DNA of 28,466 bases from CAZVBV01 sp964513975 (GCA_964513975.1 CAZEON010000007.1:1-28466), one strand, 5' to 3'; counted from the stretch's first letter, positions 9,231 to 16,819 are shown. Program-made: numbers and translations. The notes: a model not told the origin generated them from the sequence alone.

Positions 9231-9268
9231 TTTTTGTGGGTGTTAAGAAAACAAAAAAATACGCGCGA

Positions 9269-9296
9269 ATTCTAGGACTCAGCTATTCTTTGTCAA
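9269..9296 (-). promoter_or_regulatory. Sigma70-type promoter of tuf
   Basis: Minus strand TTGACA (9296-9291), 16-base spacer, TAGAAT (9274-9269). It lies about 40 bases before the tuf ATG, with an A-rich leader and no Shine-Dalgarno sequence. The perfect -35 fits a highly expressed gene. Confidence 0.75.
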
Positions 9297-9337
9297 ATTT
9301 TTTTGGAAGAAGTTGGAGAAGCAAAGTCTAAAAGCTG

Positions 9338-9487
9338 AAGAGTCTAAGCGTTAAAAAGCCAAATTCGCAATCGAAAATCTGTCCTCGACTCTGAGGTAAG
9401 AGCTACGCTCGAACTCGAATGAGCAATCGAAAATTTTTCACTATTTTTTTACTTCCTTTTTTTAGAGTTTTTAACGCTTAGACTCTT
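9338..9487. repeat. 150-bp element with 20-bp perfect inverted ends
   Basis: AAGAGTCTAAGCGTTAAAAA at 9338-9357 is the exact reverse complement of 9468-9487. The 110 bases between hold two direct copies of GCAATCGAAAAT and a degenerate CGACTCTGAG palindrome. There is no open frame. The shape is that of a MITE or a large stem-loop. Together with 9488-9605 it accounts for the 375-bp gap between tuf and the orphan gene. Confidence 0.6.
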
Positions 9488-9518
9488 TGACTATTTCTCG
9501 TTATAGACTCAAAACTAC

Positions 9519-9565
9519 TTGCTTTTTCTTCGAATATGTGGTATAATTAGGGGTTAGGGTAATTT
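9519..9565 (+). repeat. Promoter-bearing 41-bp repeat, copy 1
   Basis: Positions 9525-9565 match the reverse complement of 12221-12261 at 39 of 41 bases. It contains TTGCTT (9519-9524), a 17-base spacer and TATAAT (9542-9547), a near-consensus promoter reading rightward into the 3' end of the orphan gene on the opposite strand. A short antisense RNA would start near 9554. No gene is seen directly downstream in this direction. Confidence 0.6.
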
Positions 9566-9605
9566 ATTCTATTTCCACTGAATATTTACGATGGAGCTCC
9601 CTTAT

Positions 9606-10049
9606 CTAGTCTAAATGAAGCGCAAGTTTCGTCTCTAGTTCCGACACCATTTTTTGAAGAAATTCAATTTTACCAAAAGGATTCTTAAGAGAAGAAGGAA
9701 TTTTTATCGGCAATCGGGATTCGTTTTCGTTAAAAAATCTATTTGCTTGCGATAAAGCGTTGGTATAATCATCGTTACCATAACATTCCCAGTCCTGCAA
9801 AAAATTTCTAATCTTTACCCAATTATCTATATCCTTGATTATTTTCTTTTCAGCTTTCGTTCTTTGCGCTTCTATCACATTCGTTACCTGACCCGATACT
9901 GAAAATTCTTTCAGAAAATAAGCCTTTGGTAAAAATTCAGTTGGACACCGTTCGTAATATCGAACTAACTCTTTCTGAAAAGAATTAATATCTACAGAAG
10001 TTAATTCTCCCTGAGGAAATGATGGACGAAACGCTATAAGATCTTCCAT
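9606..10049 (-). CDS. Hypothetical protein, 147 aa
   Basis: I do not recognise a family. The protein is soluble, mixed alpha and charged, without signal peptide or membrane segment. Its middle part (VIEAQRTKAEKKIIKDIDNW) and C-terminus (FLQKMVSELETKLALHLD) look helical and amphipathic. It lies 43 bp downstream of the MscS gene on the same strand, but has its own strong promoter whose expected start is only about two bases before the ATG, so its mRNA may be leaderless. The 3' end meets an opposing promoter in the 41-bp repeat. Confidence 0.65.
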   Translation of the reverse strand: MEDLIAFRPSFPQGELTSVDINSFQKELVRYYERCPTEFLPKAYFLKEFSVSGQVTNVIEAQRTKAEKKIIKDIDNWVKIRNFLQDWECYGNDDYTNALSQANRFFNENESRLPIKIPSSLKNPFGKIEFLQKMVSELETKLALHLD

Positions 10050-10057
10050 GTCCGTTC

Positions 10058-10086
10058 ATAGTACCACATTTGTGTTGTTTTAACAA
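10058..10086 (-). promoter_or_regulatory. Promoter giving a probable leaderless mRNA
   Basis: Minus strand TTGTTA (10086-10081), 17-base spacer, TACTAT (10063-10058). The start point predicted about seven bases downstream of the -10 box falls at about 10051, next to ATG 10049. Confidence 0.6.
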
Positions 10087-10092
10087 CCTCTT

Positions 10093-11163
10093 TTAGTCTT
10101 TTTTTACAAACAACGTCTGTGTTGGGAAGGCCATGCTAATGCCTTCCTTCTCGAACGCTTCTTTCATCGCCAAGCTAATATTCTGACGTATATCGAGATA
10201 ATCGTTATATTCTCCTGTTGTCATATAAAACATAAGTTTGTAATTCAAACTAAACGCCCCGAATTCATAGAAGTGTGTCCGTCCATAGTCAGCCATTTTT
10301 TCCTTGTCCACAATCTTTGCAATCATGTCTGGGATTTTTTTCATTTTCTCTGTTGGAGTTCTATATTCAATTCCAAAATTAATATCCACTCGTCGTCGCT
10401 TCATCTTCTTGAAGTTCTGAATACGACTCTCTGTTAATAATTTATTACTGACAATAAGCTCTTCTCCTTGGAGAGTTTTAATTCGTGTGCTTTTTAAACC
10501 AATATGCTGAACCGTTCCCTTGTTTTCCCCATCAGAAACCGATCCGATAATCACGTAATCACCTATTTTAAACGTTTTATCGAAGTAAATCGTAAACGAT
10601 GCAAAGAGGTCTCCGAGGACGCTCTGTGCGGCTAACGCAATGGCAATACCTCCAATTCCCAGAGATGCCGCGAGCGTCGAAATATCAAATCCAAGGTTCG
10701 AGAGAATAAGCAGTAAACCAATACTCCACAACGCAATCTTAGCGATAAGTCGCACTCCATTGAGCACTGTTTCATCTCGTCGTCCCGACTTCATAAACCC
10801 GTAATTGATCAAACTCTGTGCGATTTTAATGGCTTCATAGACCACCAATACAAGGAAGATTCCATCAAGTACTGCTTGAAATTCCCCATTGGTTTTGAGC
10901 ATAAGAAACGTAATGTAAAACGCAGCAAACCAATAAAAGAGCTTTGAAATATTCTCAAGCATTCTCACGAGTTGATCATCCACATCTGTTTCTGTTCTTT
11001 CGACTAACATGTCAAGTCGTTTCAAAACAACCGTTCTAAAGATTCGGATACCAATCAAAACAAGAAAGAACGTACACACCGCGATGATAATTTCCCCGAA
11101 TGTATTCCCAAAAATCACCATGTTCCATAAATCCCCAAGCAATAGTGTTTCAATGATTTCCAT
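10093..11163 (-). CDS. MscS-family mechanosensitive channel
   Basis: 356 aa from ATG 11163. An in-frame TTG at 11214 would add 17 residues but is itself the -35 box of the promoter, so the ATG is chosen. N-terminal membrane helices (about residues 17-37, 65-85, 87-105, 130-150) precede the conserved MscS pore and beta domain: LAASLGIGGIAIALAAQSVLGDLFASFTI is the glycine/alanine-rich TM3 with its amphipathic continuation, followed by FKIGDYVIIG, GTVQHIGLKSTRIKTLQGEE and VSNKLL. These channels open on membrane tension and release solutes in hypo-osmotic shock. Divergent from trxB, with which it shares a 62-bp intergenic region. Family assignment is secure; physiological gating is inferred. Confidence 0.95.
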   Translation of the reverse strand: MEIIETLLLGDLWNMVIFGNTFGEIIIAVCTFFLVLIGIRIFRTVVLKRLDMLVERTETDVDDQLVRMLENISKLFYWFAAFYITFLMLKTNGEFQAVLDGIFLVLVVYEAIKIAQSLINYGFMKSGRRDETVLNGVRLIAKIALWSIGLLLILSNLGFDISTLAASLGIGGIAIALAAQSVLGDLFASFTIYFDKTFKIGDYVIIGSVSDGENKGTVQHIGLKSTRIKTLQGEELIVSNKLLTESRIQNFKKMKRRRVDINFGIEYRTPTEKMKKIPDMIAKIVDKEKMADYGRTHFYEFGAFSLNYKLMFYMTTGEYNDYLDIRQNISLAMKEAFEKEGISMAFPTQTLFVKKD

Positions 11164-11186
11164 GTTTATTTTTTTTAAAGAAGATG

Positions 11187-11214
11187 ATAATATCTTCGCC
11201 CTGAATTGTAACAA
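11187..11214 (-). promoter_or_regulatory. Promoter of the MscS-family gene
   Basis: Minus strand TTGTTA (11214-11209), 16-base spacer, TATTAT (11192-11187), about 17 bases of leader to ATG 11163. The -10 region (GATATTATC) is nearly symmetrical and may also serve the divergent trxB. Confidence 0.55.
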
Positions 11215-11225
11215 ATAGAGTTCAA

Positions 11226-12158
11226 ATGCAAAAAGAAAAACTTATTATCATCGGATCGGGTCCTGCTGGACTCACGGCAGGTATTTATACTGCGCGAGCG
11301 GAATTAAAACCGTTGATTTTTGAAGGCGAAAACCCAGGAGGACAACTCATGGGAACGACTGAGATTGAAAACTTCCCCGGAGTTCCCGAGGGAACAATGG
11401 GACCAGGATTGATGAATCGAATGCGTGAACAAGCCAAGTCCTTTGGCGCGAGAACTGAATTTAAGAGAATCGATAAAGTTGATTTCTCTGATGAAAACAA
11501 TTTGAAATTGTGGAGCGGAGAGGAAGAATTCTCAGCTGAATCAGTCATCGTGGCAACAGGTGCGAGTGCACGATGGTTGGGTTTAAATAAGGGAGAGGAG
11601 AAGTTCTGGGGAAAGGGATACACAGCATGTGCAACTTGCGATGGAGCGTTCTTCCGAGACAAGGTTGTTGCCGTTGTAGGAGGTGGAGACAGTGCATGTG
11701 AAGAAGCAATGTTTTTGACTCGATTTGCGAGCAAGGTATACCAAATCTATCGGGGAGGGCAGGAAAAAATGCGGGCGAGTAAGCCGATGCAACAGCGTGT
11801 CTTTGAGAATGAGAAAATTGAAATGGTGTTTAATGAGAACGTGACGGACCTTCGAGGAGAAGTGAAACTGGAATCCGTAGAGTTGACGAACAGTGATACA
11901 GGCAAAACATCTGAATTAAAAATCGATGGTCTCTTTATGGCGATTGGACACAATCCAAATACAGGTATCTTCAACGGACATCTTGATCTGCATGACAACA
12001 AATATTTAAAGGTGGAGAACAACACCAAGTCAAAAGTGCCTTCTGTCTTCATTGCAGGAGATTGCTCTGATTGGCATTACCGGCAAGCGGTTACCGCAGC
12101 AGGATATGGTTGTATGGCAGGACTTGAAGTGGAGAAGTATTTGTCGGACAAGGACTGA
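11226..12158 (+). CDS. trxB: Thioredoxin reductase
   Basis: 310 aa, usual length for the low-Mr bacterial enzyme, which passes electrons from NAD(P)H through FAD to thioredoxin in the cytoplasm. FAD site GSGPAGLTAGIYTARA (residues 10-25), redox pair C135-A-T-C138 in CATCDGAFF, dinucleotide motif GGGDSACEEA (152-161), and C-terminal FAD motif IAGDCSDWHYRQAVTAAGYG. One departure: the usual HRRDxxR sequence that contacts the NADPH 2'-phosphate is YRGGQEKMR here (residues 175-183), so cofactor preference may differ. It starts at ATG 11226 without a Shine-Dalgarno sequence. A hairpin terminator is found 117 bases downstream. Confidence 0.96.
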   Translation: MQKEKLIIIGSGPAGLTAGIYTARAELKPLIFEGENPGGQLMGTTEIENFPGVPEGTMGPGLMNRMREQAKSFGARTEFKRIDKVDFSDENNLKLWSGEEEFSAESVIVATGASARWLGLNKGEEKFWGKGYTACATCDGAFFRDKVVAVVGGGDSACEEAMFLTRFASKVYQIYRGGQEKMRASKPMQQRVFENEKIEMVFNENVTDLRGEVKLESVELTNSDTGKTSELKIDGLFMAIGHNPNTGIFNGHLDLHDNKYLKVENNTKSKVPSVFIAGDCSDWHYRQAVTAAGYGCMAGLEVEKYLSDKD

Positions 12159-12187
12159 AAACAGTTAACAGTTTAGAGTTTTTTGTA

Positions 12188-12211
12188 GGGGCAATCCCTT
12201 GTGGTTGCCCT
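12188..12211. repeat. Short palindromic repeat, GGGGCAA family
   Basis: GGGCAA and TTGCCC pair around a 10-base loop. Related in sequence and form to the longer palindrome at 12475-12509. It lies between trxB and the 41-bp repeat copy 2. Confidence 0.5.
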
Positions 12212-12220
12212 GTTCTTTGA

Positions 12221-12267
12221 AAATCACCCTAACCCCTAATTATACCACATATCCGAAGAAAGAGTAA
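12221..12267 (-). repeat. Promoter-bearing 41-bp repeat, copy 2
   Basis: Inverted copy of 9525-9565 with two mismatches (core 12221-12261). On the minus strand TTACTC, a 17-base spacer and TATAAT (12244-12239), so this promoter points back toward the 3' end of trxB. The two copies therefore face each other around the orphan gene, the MscS gene and trxB. Confidence 0.6.
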
Positions 12268-12274
12268 CTAACGC

Positions 12275-12307
12275 AGGTTCAAGGCTGTGTCCTGAACCTT
12301 TTTGTTT
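12275..12307 (+). terminator. Rho-independent terminator downstream of trxB
   Basis: AGGTTCAAGG, a six-base loop CTGTGT, then CCTGAACCT and a TTTTTGTTT tract. The stem has one bulged A. It probably ends trxB transcription. Confidence 0.7.
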
Positions 12308-12335
12308 AATAGCACCTCTTTTTCCTACTAAAATT

Positions 12336-12367
12336 TAAACATGAGGAGTAAGATAAAACATTGCTCC
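12336..12367 (+). repeat. Dispersed repeat, TAAACATGAG family, copy 1
   Basis: A 32-base segment matching 13529-13560 at 26 positions. Both are intergenic and flank the pilin gene. No function is visible. Confidence 0.5.
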
Positions 12368-12370
12368 ATC

Positions 12371-12408
12371 CGTTGTGAACAAGGGGTTTAAACCCCTTGT
12401 TCACAACG
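12371..12408. repeat. 38-bp perfect palindrome
   Basis: CGTTGTGAACAAGGGGTTT is followed directly by its exact reverse complement, with no loop. It lies in the 484-bp gap between trxB and the pilin gene, in which I see no believable gene. It may be a REP-like element or a protein-binding site. Confidence 0.75.
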
Positions 12409-12474
12409 TGGTTCTGCTGAAAGAGTGTAATTGTTGTTTCTGCATCAAAATTGGAACCGATAGGTTTCACCACA

Positions 12475-12509
12475 TCCGTAGGGGCTTGCCACTGGCAAGC
12501 CCCTACGGA
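12475..12509. repeat. 35-bp near-perfect palindrome
   Basis: TCCGTAGGGGCTTGCCA, a single C, then its exact reverse complement. The sequence type (GTAGGGGC...GCCCCTAC) resembles intergenic repeats scattered through many uncultivated genomes. Confidence 0.7.
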
Positions 12510-12642
12510 CTCGAATGAGAAATTGAAAAATCTGTCAGAGTGGGTGTGTCGATTAGACCATCCAATCATCGCAAATCGAAAATCCTTTCCCCTTTTCTCT
12601 CAAAACCACTAGAATATTTTCAAGGTCTTCCTTTCTCATTTT

Positions 12643-13377
12643 ATGCGAAAAAAATTCTCAGGATTCACGCTTATTGAACTCCTTGTTGTAATTGTGATTA
12701 TTGGATTACTGACAACAATTTCAACAGCGACCTTCAAAGCTTATTTTGGGAAGGCGAGAGATGCAGAACGACAATCAGCCATTGAAACTGTGGCTCGGAT
12801 TATCAAAGTAGATGGAGCTAGTGATTGGAAAAACTCTAAATATGTCTACAACGTTCCTGATCTCGATTTTGTATTTAAAAACAATGATTACCGCCCACCA
12901 AAAAGTAAGAAAAAAATCTGTTATATTTTTGGATCAGCAAGCGGAGAAAATAGCTATATAGGAGATGATAATGAGTTCGTTTTTATGACATGGGGAGAAA
13001 CAACCGGTACGTGGGATGAGGATACCCCAGGCGTTATTATTGATGGAACTGATAAAGGTGTTCTCAATGTTTTTATGGCAGATTTAGATGTTGGTGATTT
13101 TGAGTGTGATAAATCAACTGTGCTCGCCGAAATGGCTTTTGAAACCGGACTATCAGGAACACCTTTGTATTATTTGGGAATCAATGAAGATGGAGATGTG
13201 TTCCAATGGGGAGGAGATAATACTCCTGAGCCACCTGCGCCTTCGACATCCCCAACCCCACCTGCGCCTCCACCACCTCCACCCGTCCAATGTTCTTCCT
13301 TTAGATTTTTCAAATGCATTATAAATTCTGCTGATTGTCGATGGAATTGGTGGTTTGGACCGTGTCAGAATCGATAA
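12643..13377 (+). CDS. Type IV pilin-like protein with Pro-rich stalk and cysteine-rich tail
   Basis: 244 aa. Class III signal MRKKFSG/FTLIELLVVIVIIGLL: prepilin peptidase cleavage after G7, glutamate at mature position 5, then the hydrophobic assembly helix. The globular part (about 45-190) has no family I recognise beyond general pseudopilins. Residues about 195-215 are a Pro/Thr/Ser linker with six consecutive prolines. The last 28 residues hold four cysteines (217, 225, 232, 241) with CRWNWWFGPC, which resembles small disulfide adhesion modules such as PSI. Exported and assembled into or onto a type IV pilus. The neighbour yifB/comM, on the opposite strand, makes a role in DNA uptake plausible but not shown. 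Confidence 0.85.
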   Translation: MRKKFSGFTLIELLVVIVIIGLLTTISTATFKAYFGKARDAERQSAIETVARIIKVDGASDWKNSKYVYNVPDLDFVFKNNDYRPPKSKKKICYIFGSASGENSYIGDDNEFVFMTWGETTGTWDEDTPGVIIDGTDKGVLNVFMADLDVGDFECDKSTVLAEMAFETGLSGTPLYYLGINEDGDVFQWGGDNTPEPPAPSTSPTPPAPPPPPPVQCSSFRFFKCIINSADCRWNWWFGPCQNR

Positions 13378-13699
13378 GAAGAATCTGAATTGTGACGACA
13401 GATTTTATTTGACTTAATGTAGGTTCCTACTCTCGAAAGCCTCCCCTCGGATCTGAGCTCAGGATCGAAAACAACCCCCAAAAAGAGGAACCCCACGTTT
13501 AAAAACATATCCTATTTGAAGTAAAATGTAAACATGAGAAGCAAGACACAGCCTTGCTCCTGCCATCATTTCATCATTTAAGTCTTTTATTATTTTTTGT
13601 GATGGCATGGCATTCGTGGCTTAAACGTTGCGGAACCTGTCAAAAACCAGTTCCAACTTATCAGTCATTCGTCATTCGTAATTTATAATTCGTAATTGT
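13378..13699. other. Intergenic space with repeats, between the pilin gene and yifB
   Basis: 322 bases between two converging genes. A weak hairpin with T-tract (AATCTG...CAGATTTTATTT, 13382-13410) may end pilin transcription. It also holds a GAGCTC-centred palindrome (13447-13470), copy 2 of the TAAACATGAG repeat (13529-13560) and short tandem ATTCGT-type repeats at 13664-13698. No gene is seen. Confidence 0.5.
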
Positions 13700-15220
13700 T
13701 CACTGCCTCTCCCTATACCCAATCGCTTCCGCCACATGCGAGAGATCAATATTTTCACTTTCCGCTAGGTCTGCAATTGTACGTGCCAATTTTAGAATAC
13801 GATAAAACGCTCGCCCCGACAGGTTCATCTGTTGCATCGCAGAACGCAAAAGTTCTTGTGCATCGTCCCCTATGGGACAATATTTTTTTACAAGTGGCGA
13901 TGTCATTTCGGCGTTGGAGGTAATGCCTTCGGATTGAAATCGCTGTTGTTGAATCTTTCGAGATATTTGCACACGAGCGCGAATAGTCTTTGAATCTTCG
14001 CCTCCTTTCATCTCGGTAATTTTGTCAAAAGGAATCCTCGGTACTTCCACGTGCAGATCAATCCGATCGAGCAATGGTCCCGATATTCGTCCTTGATAGC
14101 GTTGCAATTGAAATCCTCCACATACACAATCTTTCACCGGGTCGGAAAGAAAACCACACGGGCACGGATTCATCGCTGCAACGAGCATCATCTTCGCGGG
14201 AAAAGCACAACTCCCTGATGCACGAGAGATTGTAATAATTCCATCCTCAAGTGGTTGGCGGAGCACTTCCAATGTCTTGGGAGGAAACTCGGCAAATTCG
14301 TCAAGGAAGAGAACCCCCCTGTGTGCAAGAGAAATCTCTCCTGGTCTAGGCGGATTTCCTCCTCCCACGATGGCAACTCCTGATGCGGTGTGGTGGATGG
14401 AACGAAAAGGTCGTTGATGGACGACCGGGTTTTTGGAATCAACAAGTCCTGCAATCGAATGAATCTTTGTAATCTCGAGTGCTTCTTCGACTGTTAATGA
14501 AGGAAGAATTGTGGCGAGTGCTTTGGCAAGCATGCTTTTCCCTGACCCTGGAGGCCCCGTCATGAGCATATTATGTCCGCCTGCGGCGGCAATCTCGAGC
14601 GCCCGTTTTGCATGCTCCTGCCCTTTAATATGTCCCATGTCGTATTCGCTCTTTACTGGATAATCGATCGTCTTAAATTCTGTTGGTGCGGTGGGAGGAA
14701 TATTGGGAGCTTCTGCGAAATGATCACAGAGTTGCCGAAGCGATGAAACCGAAATAATCGAAATATCGTGAATGACACTCGCCTCACTGGCGTTCTCTGC
14801 TGGAACGTAAATCTCTGAGAACCCATTATCAGAAGCCGAGGAAGTAAGAGGAAGGATACCCGTGATGGGGCGTAGCTCTCCATCGAATCCTAGCTCTCCA
14901 ACAAATATTTTTTCATCCCAATTCTTTGGAAGATTAATTTGTCCTGTTCGATGAAGAATCCCGAGTGCTATCGGAAGGTCAAATCGCGGTCCGCCTTTTC
15001 GCAAATCTGCAGGCGCAAGATTGACCGACACTCGTCCCCTTGGGAACGTAAATCCCGAATTTTTGATTGCACTGCGAACCCGTTCTTTTGATTCTTGGAC
15101 GGCAGTGTCGGCCAATCCTACGATGGTAAATGCTGGCAACCCTCGGTGCATATCAACTTCTATCTGAACTTCTTCCCCCGATAAACCGAATAGTGATAGC
15201 GTCTTGAGTTTTGCCAGCAT
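13700..15220 (-). CDS. yifB: YifB/ComM-family AAA+ ATPase (Mg-chelatase-like)
   Basis: 506 aa, usual length. N-terminal Lon-protease-like ChlI domain (about 20-140: MHRGLPAFTIVGLADTAVQE, SVNLAPADLRKGG), then AAA+ core with Walker A GPPGSGKS (222-229), Walker B GVLFLDEF (302-309), the family's cysteine cluster NPCPCGF...DCVCGG, the sensor region LLDRIDLHVEVPR, and a C-terminal Mg-chelatase domain ending SHVAEAIGYRER. ComM of this family is a hexameric helicase that promotes branch migration during natural transformation. It lies tail to tail with a type IV pilin gene. CPR genomes often keep comM with type IV pili. Function by family is secure; role in competence here is inference. Confidence 0.95.
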   Translation of the reverse strand: MLAKLKTLSLFGLSGEEVQIEVDMHRGLPAFTIVGLADTAVQESKERVRSAIKNSGFTFPRGRVSVNLAPADLRKGGPRFDLPIALGILHRTGQINLPKNWDEKIFVGELGFDGELRPITGILPLTSSASDNGFSEIYVPAENASEASVIHDISIISVSSLRQLCDHFAEAPNIPPTAPTEFKTIDYPVKSEYDMGHIKGQEHAKRALEIAAAGGHNMLMTGPPGSGKSMLAKALATILPSLTVEEALEITKIHSIAGLVDSKNPVVHQRPFRSIHHTASGVAIVGGGNPPRPGEISLAHRGVLFLDEFAEFPPKTLEVLRQPLEDGIITISRASGSCAFPAKMMLVAAMNPCPCGFLSDPVKDCVCGGFQLQRYQGRISGPLLDRIDLHVEVPRIPFDKITEMKGGEDSKTIRARVQISRKIQQQRFQSEGITSNAEMTSPLVKKYCPIGDDAQELLRSAMQQMNLSGRAFYRILKLARTIADLAESENIDLSHVAEAIGYRERQ

Positions 15221-15293
15221 CGAGATCGATTATGCAGAGAGTTTCGAAAAAGGAAACCTCACGATTTTATAATTTCTTCACATTTCTTGAGAC

Positions 15294-15307
15294 TGGATAC
15301 GTATCCA
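15294..15307. promoter_or_regulatory. 14-bp perfect palindrome between yifB and the TIM-barrel gene
   Basis: TGGATACGTATCCA lies in the 159-bp divergent region, upstream of both genes and close to where the yifB -35 region would be. Its place and symmetry fit a repressor operator, but no regulator gene is nearby. Confidence 0.35.
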
Positions 15308-15324
15308 AACGTCTCCAAAAAAAA

Positions 15325-15353
15325 TTGCATTTTCGCTTAAATTCGAATAGAAT
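15325..15353 (+). promoter_or_regulatory. Sigma70-type promoter of the TIM-barrel gene
   Basis: TTGCAT (15325-15330), 17-base spacer, TAGAAT (15348-15353), 26 bases before ATG 15380. Confidence 0.6.
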
Positions 15354-15379
15354 TAATCAGAATTAATATAAAAACAAAC

Positions 15380-16126
15380 ATGTTACTTCTCTCTTCCCAG
15401 TCTTTTCCGCATTATGGACTTGAACGATTTTTTGACTTTGCAAAAAAAGCGGGTTTTGATGGCGTTGAAATTACGATCAATGGAAACTTTGACACACAGA
15501 ACCCTGAGTATCTAAAGGAACTCGAAAAACGATTTGAAATACCTATTAAGGCTTTTTCTATGCCACAAAAAAGTGAGGGAGAATATTTCACAGCCTACCA
15601 ACACACTGTACGAGAATTCACACAGATTTCATTAAACTTAAGTTCTCCTCAGAGTTTTTCTTTCGGATATAAAAAATGGATGGAAGAGGTTGTACCAAAA
15701 CTTTGCCAAAAATATGACCTGTACTTAAACCGAAGAAATGTACAAGCAAAGGCAATGTTCGGAGTGCTTCCTGATCGACCAGAGAACTCAATGTTTGGTT
15801 TACGAGAAAAAGGACGTGTTTGTCTCGACCTTTCAGCTTTGTGGAGCAATAAAGAAGAACCAATGCGAACGGTAGAATTTTTGGGAGACAACCTCCATCA
15901 TGTATATCTTTCGAATGTTCACCGAAACATTCCGTATTCTCCGCTTCCAGCAGGGATTTTGCCACTCGAAAGCTTCTTAAAGAAACTCGCTCAAAAGCAT
16001 TTCAAAGGAAATTTTACAATGGTTATTTCCCCAAAGAATCTCCACGAAGGAGACGATGCAAAATTGATCGAAATCCTGATTGAATCTCGAGAATATTTTG
16101 ATAAGTATTTTACGAAATTGCTGTAA
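15380..16126 (+). CDS. Xylose-isomerase-like TIM-barrel protein
   Basis: 248 aa. The start FFDFAKKAGFDGVEITING, the spacing of beta-strand/helix units, VCLDLSALW, LGDNLHHVYLSNVH and the final FTMVISPKN fit the sugar phosphate isomerase/epimerase (AP endonuclease family 2) fold. These enzymes bind divalent metals through Glu/His/Asp residues at strand ends. E31 of VEIT and D in CLDLS could be ligands, but I cannot confirm the full set, and the barrel is slightly short. Substrate unknown. It has its own promoter, and is separated from the next gene by 128 bases of degenerate repeats (TTAATAGTTAACAG-type). Confidence 0.65.
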   Translation: MLLLSSQSFPHYGLERFFDFAKKAGFDGVEITINGNFDTQNPEYLKELEKRFEIPIKAFSMPQKSEGEYFTAYQHTVREFTQISLNLSSPQSFSFGYKKWMEEVVPKLCQKYDLYLNRRNVQAKAMFGVLPDRPENSMFGLREKGRVCLDLSALWSNKEEPMRTVEFLGDNLHHVYLSNVHRNIPYSPLPAGILPLESFLKKLAQKHFKGNFTMVISPKNLHEGDDAKLIEILIESREYFDKYFTKLL

Positions 16127-16254
16127 GATCAGTTAATAGTTAACAGTCTATAGTTCAGAGTTAATAGTTTTTAGTACCCAAAGTTCAAATCCGGACTTAA
16201 ATTCGTACTAAATTGAAAATTGGCAATTGAAAATTGTTTCAGTAAAGTCCTCTT

Positions 16255-16809
16255 GTGCAATTCATCCTCAATACCGCTGTCGATCCTCATTTCTGTGTGC
16301 TTTTTGACGAAGCAGATAATTTAATTGAGCGTCGAGATTGGGTGAATCGAAAATTGGATGGTCAAGAAATGTGGGATTTTTTAGCACAACACGAAGGCGA
16401 AATCACCTTCTGCGGAGGAGTGACTGGTCCTGGAGGATTCTCAAGTTTGCGCGCTGGCGGTGGAATCTTGAACGCGATAAGTGTCGCCCACAATATCCCT
16501 GTTCACCAAGTTCGTGCTGACAGGTGGGTCGAGAAAGTAATTGATTCGCAAGACTTCTTGCTGAACTCTTTTTCCGATGGAGTATTCTTTGTTGATGGAG
16601 ACAAGTTAAAACGAATTACGATTGATGAAGCCGTTTTAAAATTTGAACAACCAATGTTTGTCGGACTCCTTCCTCCAGAAAAGCAGGAGAAAATTACAAA
16701 AACATTCGATCATTCATTTGAGAACAGTGAACAGATGCTGTTGAAAATGTTGCAAGCATCAGAACCGCAAGAGCAATTTCATGCGGATTATGAGTTTCCT
16801 GCAGTGTAA
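16255..16809 (+). CDS. tsaB: TsaB-like protein (tRNA t6A modification)
   Basis: 184 aa. Begins at GTG 16255: an in-frame TAA at 16243 excludes a longer form. ILNTAVDPHFCVLFDE corresponds to the first strand of the ASKHA fold, and GGVTGPGGFSSLRAGGGILN to the TsaB signature GPGSFTGLRIG, followed by the expected IPVHQV strand. TsaB is the non-catalytic partner of TsaD in making threonylcarbamoyladenosine on ANN-decoding tRNAs; it dimerises with TsaD through the N-terminal part. The C-terminal half is shorter and diverged compared with the 230-aa enterobacterial protein. No tsaC, tsaD or tsaE is in the window. Assignment is by motif, moderate. Confidence 0.7.
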   Translation: MQFILNTAVDPHFCVLFDEADNLIERRDWVNRKLDGQEMWDFLAQHEGEITFCGGVTGPGGFSSLRAGGGILNAISVAHNIPVHQVRADRWVEKVIDSQDFLLNSFSDGVFFVDGDKLKRITIDEAVLKFEQPMFVGLLPPEKQEKITKTFDHSFENSEQMLLKMLQASEPQEQFHADYEFPAV

Positions 16810-16819
16810 AAAAAACTCC

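Noticed and set aside
11164..11214. TTG start for the MscS gene
   Set aside because: The TTG is part of the -35 box of its promoter, so it is not transcribed as coding sequence.
12306..12569. 87-codon open frame on the minus strand between trxB and the pilin gene
   Set aside because: It is made almost wholly of palindromes and dispersed repeats (12336-12509) and has no promoter or recognisable protein features.
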